Assembly (NCBI GenBank): GCA_900554945.1
Contig: USJN01000063.1
Coordinates: forward strand, 1 to 7,845
DNA length: 7,845 bases
Source of the DNA: an uncultured Coriobacteriaceae bacterium
GTDB taxonomy: Bacteria > Actinomycetota > Coriobacteriia > Coriobacteriales > Eggerthellaceae
Direction: 5' to 3'
A program made the translations under genes and the position numbers. Within the stretch, counting starts at the first letter, position 1; every line of letters starts with the position of its first letter. The notes under the pieces were generated by a model, which did not search any database, was not told where the DNA came from, and was given only the letters and a program-made list of their open reading frames with translations. This document shows, piece after piece, positions 4,871-7,845 of this stretch.

Positions 4871-7741
4871 TTATTCCTCGATGGCTTCGTAGCTCATCGT
4901 GTAACGCTTGCCCGTTTCCTCGTCGATGAGGCCGTTTGTGGTGGGGTCGTAAGCCCAGCCATAGTAGGCGTCATGGTAGACGTTGGTCGCAGGGTCGATC
5001 AGCCAACCGCTTTCGGGGTTGTAGATATAAGGCTTGTCACCGAGGCGGGCATAGCCCTTCTCGCGATCCCACGTGAGCTGCTCGGGCACTGCGTAGGGAG
5101 CGTCCTGGCCCGGGTACAGGCGAATGCCTGCGAGCTCAGCGATCTCCTCGCGCTCCATCGTGTACTTCTTGCCGGTAGCCTTGTCCATGAGGCAGTTCTC
5201 GGCGGCAACGTAGTACCAGCCGGTGTGAGCATCGACGTACTCGTTGGTCTTCGGGTCGATGAGCCAACCGGAATCGTCCAGGCGGAACTGGGTGGAATCC
5301 TGGTAGAGCGCATCGTTTTGCCACTGCCAGCTAAAGCCCTCGGGAACTTCCTTCGTGCAAGCAGGAGCCTCGAAGGGAATCTTCTCCCAGCGAAGCACGC
5401 GGTGCTTGAGGTCCTCGGGGTCGGTAGAGATGCCCGGGTTCTTCGCGCAACCAGGAATGGACCAGGTCTTGTCCTTGGCGTTCCACTCGTGGTCGGCCTC
5501 GGTGCACTTGTAAACCTTGCACATCAGGCCGCGGTTCGCCCAGGAGCCGCCCATCGGGTCGCAGTCCCACTCGTCGACAGAGGTGAGGACGTTGGTGTTG
5601 GACTCGAGGCAGCCGAACGGATTGTCGAGGTCGATGTTGGTGTCGCGCTCGGGGAACCACCAGCCACGCGGCACGAACACGACGCGAGGATCGACCTCGG
5701 GCTCGACGTTCGCGCGCATCTTGATGCGGCCGCGCTGGGTCTCGATCCAGCACCAGTCACCGTACTCGATGCCGAGCTTCTCAGCGAGCTCGGGGTTGAT
5801 CGAGAAGTACGGATCCGGGTAGATGTAGCGCATGCCCGCCATCTGGAAGTGCTCGGAGTGGTGATACGGCATGAAGCCGCCGCCCGTGGTGAGCACGATC
5901 GGGTACTCTTCGGCGAGTTCCGGATTGTCGATGTCGTTCTCAGCGCAGGGCAGGTAGGTCGGCATGCCAGGATAGCCCAGCTCGCGCAGGATCGTGGAGT
6001 TGCACTCGATCTTGCCGGTCGGCGTCCAGAAGCCACCGCGCGTGACGTACTTGTTCTGGTGCAGCGGCGGATAGTACATGCGGATGTTGTTGACGAAGTC
6101 GTTCCAGTCGGTGCAGGGAAGACCCAGCGGAGCGATGATGTAGGAGTAGACTTCCTCTTCCGTCTCCCACGGCCAGTTCGCGGGATCCTGACCGCAGGCC
6201 AAGCCGAGCATGCGCCAGAAGGACATATCGGTGTGACGGTCGAACTTCGGCTGGATAGCGCGGCGGCCACCCATGACGGAGTCGGTCGCGCCGTAGTGCG
6301 TGACGATCGTCGGACGCTCGAGAGCGCCGGCGGCCGGGAACACGTAGTCGGAGAAGAGCGCTGCCGGGGTCATCCAGTAATCGACGGTGACCAGGAACTC
6401 AACCTTCTTCAGGGCGGCGAGCGTCATCTTGGAGTCGCCGTAGGAGTTCACCGGGTTGGTCGCGTTGCAGATGAGAGCACGGATCTGGTAGGGCTCGCCG
6501 GTGAGGATCGCCTTGAACACGCTCGGGCCGTGAGCCTCGCAGAACCACTCTGCGGGAAGCGTCTTGCCCCAGGTGCGCTTGGCATTGTTGGAGATGAGCG
6601 TGTAGCCGGGCCAAGAGGTCAGCTTGAACTTGTCAGAGCCGATCTGCTTCGCCTTCTGCTCCTCGGGAAGCAGCTCGTTGAGCTCGAGCTCTTCGTCGGT
6701 GATGAAGTTGAGGGCAGGGCCGGGCATGCCGTCGCCGCCGGGAACCTCGAGGTTGCCGGTGATGGCGCGCATGAGCTGACGGGCCTGGGAGCCGGTCGCG
6801 GACGCAGGTCCGAACTGGTCCCAAGAGCAGCCCCACTGGATGCAGCCGGGCTTGGTGGTCGCGTACATGCGAGCAGCCTTGCGGATGTCCTCCGGGTCGA
6901 GCCAGGTGATGGGGGCAGCCCATTCCGGCGTGTACGGAGCCATGTGCTCACGCAGCTCCTCGAAGCCGTCGCACCACTGGTCGACGAACTCGAAGTCGTA
7001 GAGGAACTCGTTGATGATGACGTTGAGCATCGCGAGCGAGAGCGCGGTGTCCGAACCCGGTCGCAGCGGCAGCCACAGGTCTGCCTTGCAGGCGGTTTCG
7101 GAGAAACGCGGGTCGACGTAGATGATCTTCATGCCCGCGAGCTGAAGGTCGGTGTAGCCGTGCATGGAGGGCAGCGAAGATGCGCCCGGGTTCATGCCCC
7201 AAAGGATGAGGCAGCGAGCAGCGCCCAGGTCGGTCTCAAACGGAGACCAGCCGGCGACGACCGTCTCGGCCATGAACGTCGGAATCCAGCACAGAAGTGC
7301 ATTGTGGAAACCGTTCGGCGTGCCGAACTGGTTCAGGAAGCGGCGACGCGCCCAGTCATCGGTGCGGGTCGTGCCACCGGCGGAAGCAACCGCCTCAGCG
7401 CCCGACTCGGCCTTGATCTGGTTGAGTCGCTCGGCGACCTCTTTGATCGCCTGATCGTACGGGATCTGCTCCCACTTGTTCTCGCCCTTCTCGCCAGCGC
7501 GCTTGAGCGCGTGGTTGATGCGGGCGGGATGGTTGACGTGCAAAAGCGCGCTCGTTCCGCGGCAGCACAGACCACCCTGGTTGTTGTAATCGGGATCGCC
7601 TTCGATCTTGATTACGTCGCCGTCCTTGACATAGGCAAGGACACCGCAGTTGGCATGGCAGAAATAGCACTGCGTTCTGATGCGCTCGACGCCTTCGGCG
7701 AGTTCGCCGTTCTCGTCGTAAATGCTGACCTTATCAGCCAT
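4871..7741 (-). CDS. Molybdopterin-dependent oxidoreductase, catalytic subunit with repeat-bearing C-terminal extension
   Basis: This encodes 956 residues. It is a bis-MGD (Mo or W) catalytic subunit nearest, to my eye, to the acetylene-hydratase-like branch. The [4Fe-4S] motif is C25, C28, C32 and C59 followed by CRG. FGTPN (139-143) leads to C151, at the same spacing as the metal-ligand Cys141 of acetylene hydratase; it is a TGC codon, so not selenocysteine. NATNP (426-430) and RGWWFPE (692-698) are conserved cofactor-domain segments. H29 stands where acetylene hydratase has its catalytic Asp. The core seems to end at KVYKC (742-746), where acetylene hydratase itself ends (AYKC). About 210 further residues follow, with two octad-repeat units at 818-862 and 905-949. 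No Tat or Sec signal is present, which predicts a cytoplasmic location. The ATG has AGAGGGG seven bases upstream. Ferredoxin and NrfD-type genes follow directly. The substrate is unknown; oxyanion, sulfoxide or plant-phenol reductase roles are all open. Confidence 0.97.
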   Translation of the reverse strand: MADKVSIYDENGELAEGVERIRTQCYFCHANCGVLAYVKDGDVIKIEGDPDYNNQGGLCCRGTSALLHVNHPARINHALKRAGEKGENKWEQIPYDQAIKEVAERLNQIKAESGAEAVASAGGTTRTDDWARRRFLNQFGTPNGFHNALLCWIPTFMAETVVAGWSPFETDLGAARCLILWGMNPGASSLPSMHGYTDLQLAGMKIIYVDPRFSETACKADLWLPLRPGSDTALSLAMLNVIINEFLYDFEFVDQWCDGFEELREHMAPYTPEWAAPITWLDPEDIRKAARMYATTKPGCIQWGCSWDQFGPASATGSQARQLMRAITGNLEVPGGDGMPGPALNFITDEELELNELLPEEQKAKQIGSDKFKLTSWPGYTLISNNAKRTWGKTLPAEWFCEAHGPSVFKAILTGEPYQIRALICNATNPVNSYGDSKMTLAALKKVEFLVTVDYWMTPAALFSDYVFPAAGALERPTIVTHYGATDSVMGGRRAIQPKFDRHTDMSFWRMLGLACGQDPANWPWETEEEVYSYIIAPLGLPCTDWNDFVNNIRMYYPPLHQNKYVTRGGFWTPTGKIECNSTILRELGYPGMPTYLPCAENDIDNPELAEEYPIVLTTGGGFMPYHHSEHFQMAGMRYIYPDPYFSINPELAEKLGIEYGDWCWIETQRGRIKMRANVEPEVDPRVVFVPRGWWFPERDTNIDLDNPFGCLESNTNVLTSVDEWDCDPMGGSWANRGLMCKVYKCTEADHEWNAKDKTWSIPGCAKNPGISTDPEDLKHRVLRWEKIPFEAPACTKEVPEGFSWQWQNDALYQDSTQFRLDDSGWLIDPKTNEYVDAHTGWYYVAAENCLMDKATGKKYTMEREEIAELAGIRLYPGQDAPYAVPEQLTWDREKGYARLGDKPYIYNPESGWLIDPATNVYHDAYYGWAYDPTTNGLIDEETGKRYTMSYEAIEE
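4895..5029 (-). repeat. Octad-repeat unit 2 at the extreme C-terminus of the catalytic subunit
   Basis: Residues 905-949 again form five octads plus KRYTM, for example WAYDPTTN and GLIDEETG, and end seven residues before the stop. This copy keeps the D-P-x-T-N/G phase better than unit 1. The two units are separated by about 42 residues of unrelated sequence. This looks like an ancient internal duplication, since residues and codons have diverged. Confidence 0.8.
5156..5290 (-). repeat. Octad-repeat unit 1 in the catalytic subunit C-terminal extension
   Basis: Residues 818-862 can be laid out as five successive 8-residue units plus the tail KKYTM. Examples are WLIDPKTN and EYVDAHTG. Most units follow aromatic/hydrophobic-x-hydrophobic-D-x-x-T-(N/G). 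The window 824-869 shares 27 of 46 aligned residues without gaps with 911-956 in unit 2. The pattern resembles the octamer repeat (OCRE) seen in some eukaryotic proteins. That is a visual likeness only. Confidence 0.8.
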
Positions 7742-7806
7742 CTACCTTCCCCTCTTCTTCTCGTCCTACAGACACCTACTATTCGGTTCGTCGGGTTTTT
7801 GCGACC

Positions 7807-7827
7807 TGCGCATTGTCCGAAAGCGCA
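7807..7827. promoter_or_regulatory. Small inverted repeat upstream of the three-gene operon
   Basis: TGCGC (7807-7811) and GCGCA (7823-7827) form a perfect 5-bp dyad with an 11-base centre, 66-86 bases upstream of the catalytic ATG. That spacing would suit a helix-turn-helix regulator site. The arms are short and GC-rich, so chance is quite possible. The rest of 7742-7845 holds the ribosome site. I find no convincing -35/-10 pair in it, and no other gene. Confidence 0.2.
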
Positions 7828-7845
7828 CGGCACGCCCCGACGCGT

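Noticed and set aside
7284..7295. Possible selenocysteine at the metal-ligand position of the 956-residue enzyme
   Set aside because: The codon is TGC, not TGA, so the ligand is cysteine.
7612..7833. A 73-codon minus-strand open frame overlapping the start of the catalytic gene
   Set aside because: It is out of frame with the catalytic gene, which carries clear cluster motifs in the same stretch; no independent evidence supports it.
7742..7845. A sigma-70 promoter directly upstream of the three-gene operon
   Set aside because: AATAGT-like sequence is present, but no -35 hexamer stands at suitable spacing; only a weak dyad could be noted.

Overview
The window is GC-rich, densely coding DNA with every credible gene on the minus strand. 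It holds two neighbouring molybdopterin (Mo/W-bisMGD) oxidoreductase gene sets. The multiplied acetylene-hydratase-like catalytic subunits, the NrfD/Fe-S partners and the GC-rich codon use suggest a gut-type actinobacterium of the Coriobacteriia, most likely Eggerthellaceae. That placement is from general recognition of such clusters, not from a search.

Set 1 (7741 down to 3277) is a compact three-gene operon. It encodes a 956-residue catalytic subunit with one N-terminal [4Fe-4S] site, a 192-residue DmsB/PhsB/NrfC-type ferredoxin subunit with four [4Fe-4S] cysteine sets, and a 328-residue NrfD/PsrC-type polytopic membrane subunit. Gaps are 29 nt and then a 1-nt TAATG overlap. By family knowledge electrons pass between menaquinol, the membrane subunit, the ferredoxin subunit and the Mo/W site. 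The catalytic subunit has no Tat signal. It also carries a roughly 210-residue C-terminal extension with two copies of an octad-repeat domain, the most unusual item here.

The spacer between the sets (3276 to 3087) holds a perfect 13-bp hairpin that probably ends set 1, and a TATAAT box inside a small dyad that may start set 2.

Set 2 (3086 down to the left edge) is a HdrB-like protein with two CCG cysteine-rich domains, followed directly (TAA then ATG, same frame) by a second, paralogous molybdopterin oxidoreductase cut by the window edge after 692 codons. No ferredoxin or NrfD gene of its own is visible, so the CCG protein may be its redox partner. No substrate can be assigned to either enzyme from sequence alone.

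I saw no RNA genes, insertion sequences or CRISPR arrays. Several long plus-strand open frames are antisense shadows.
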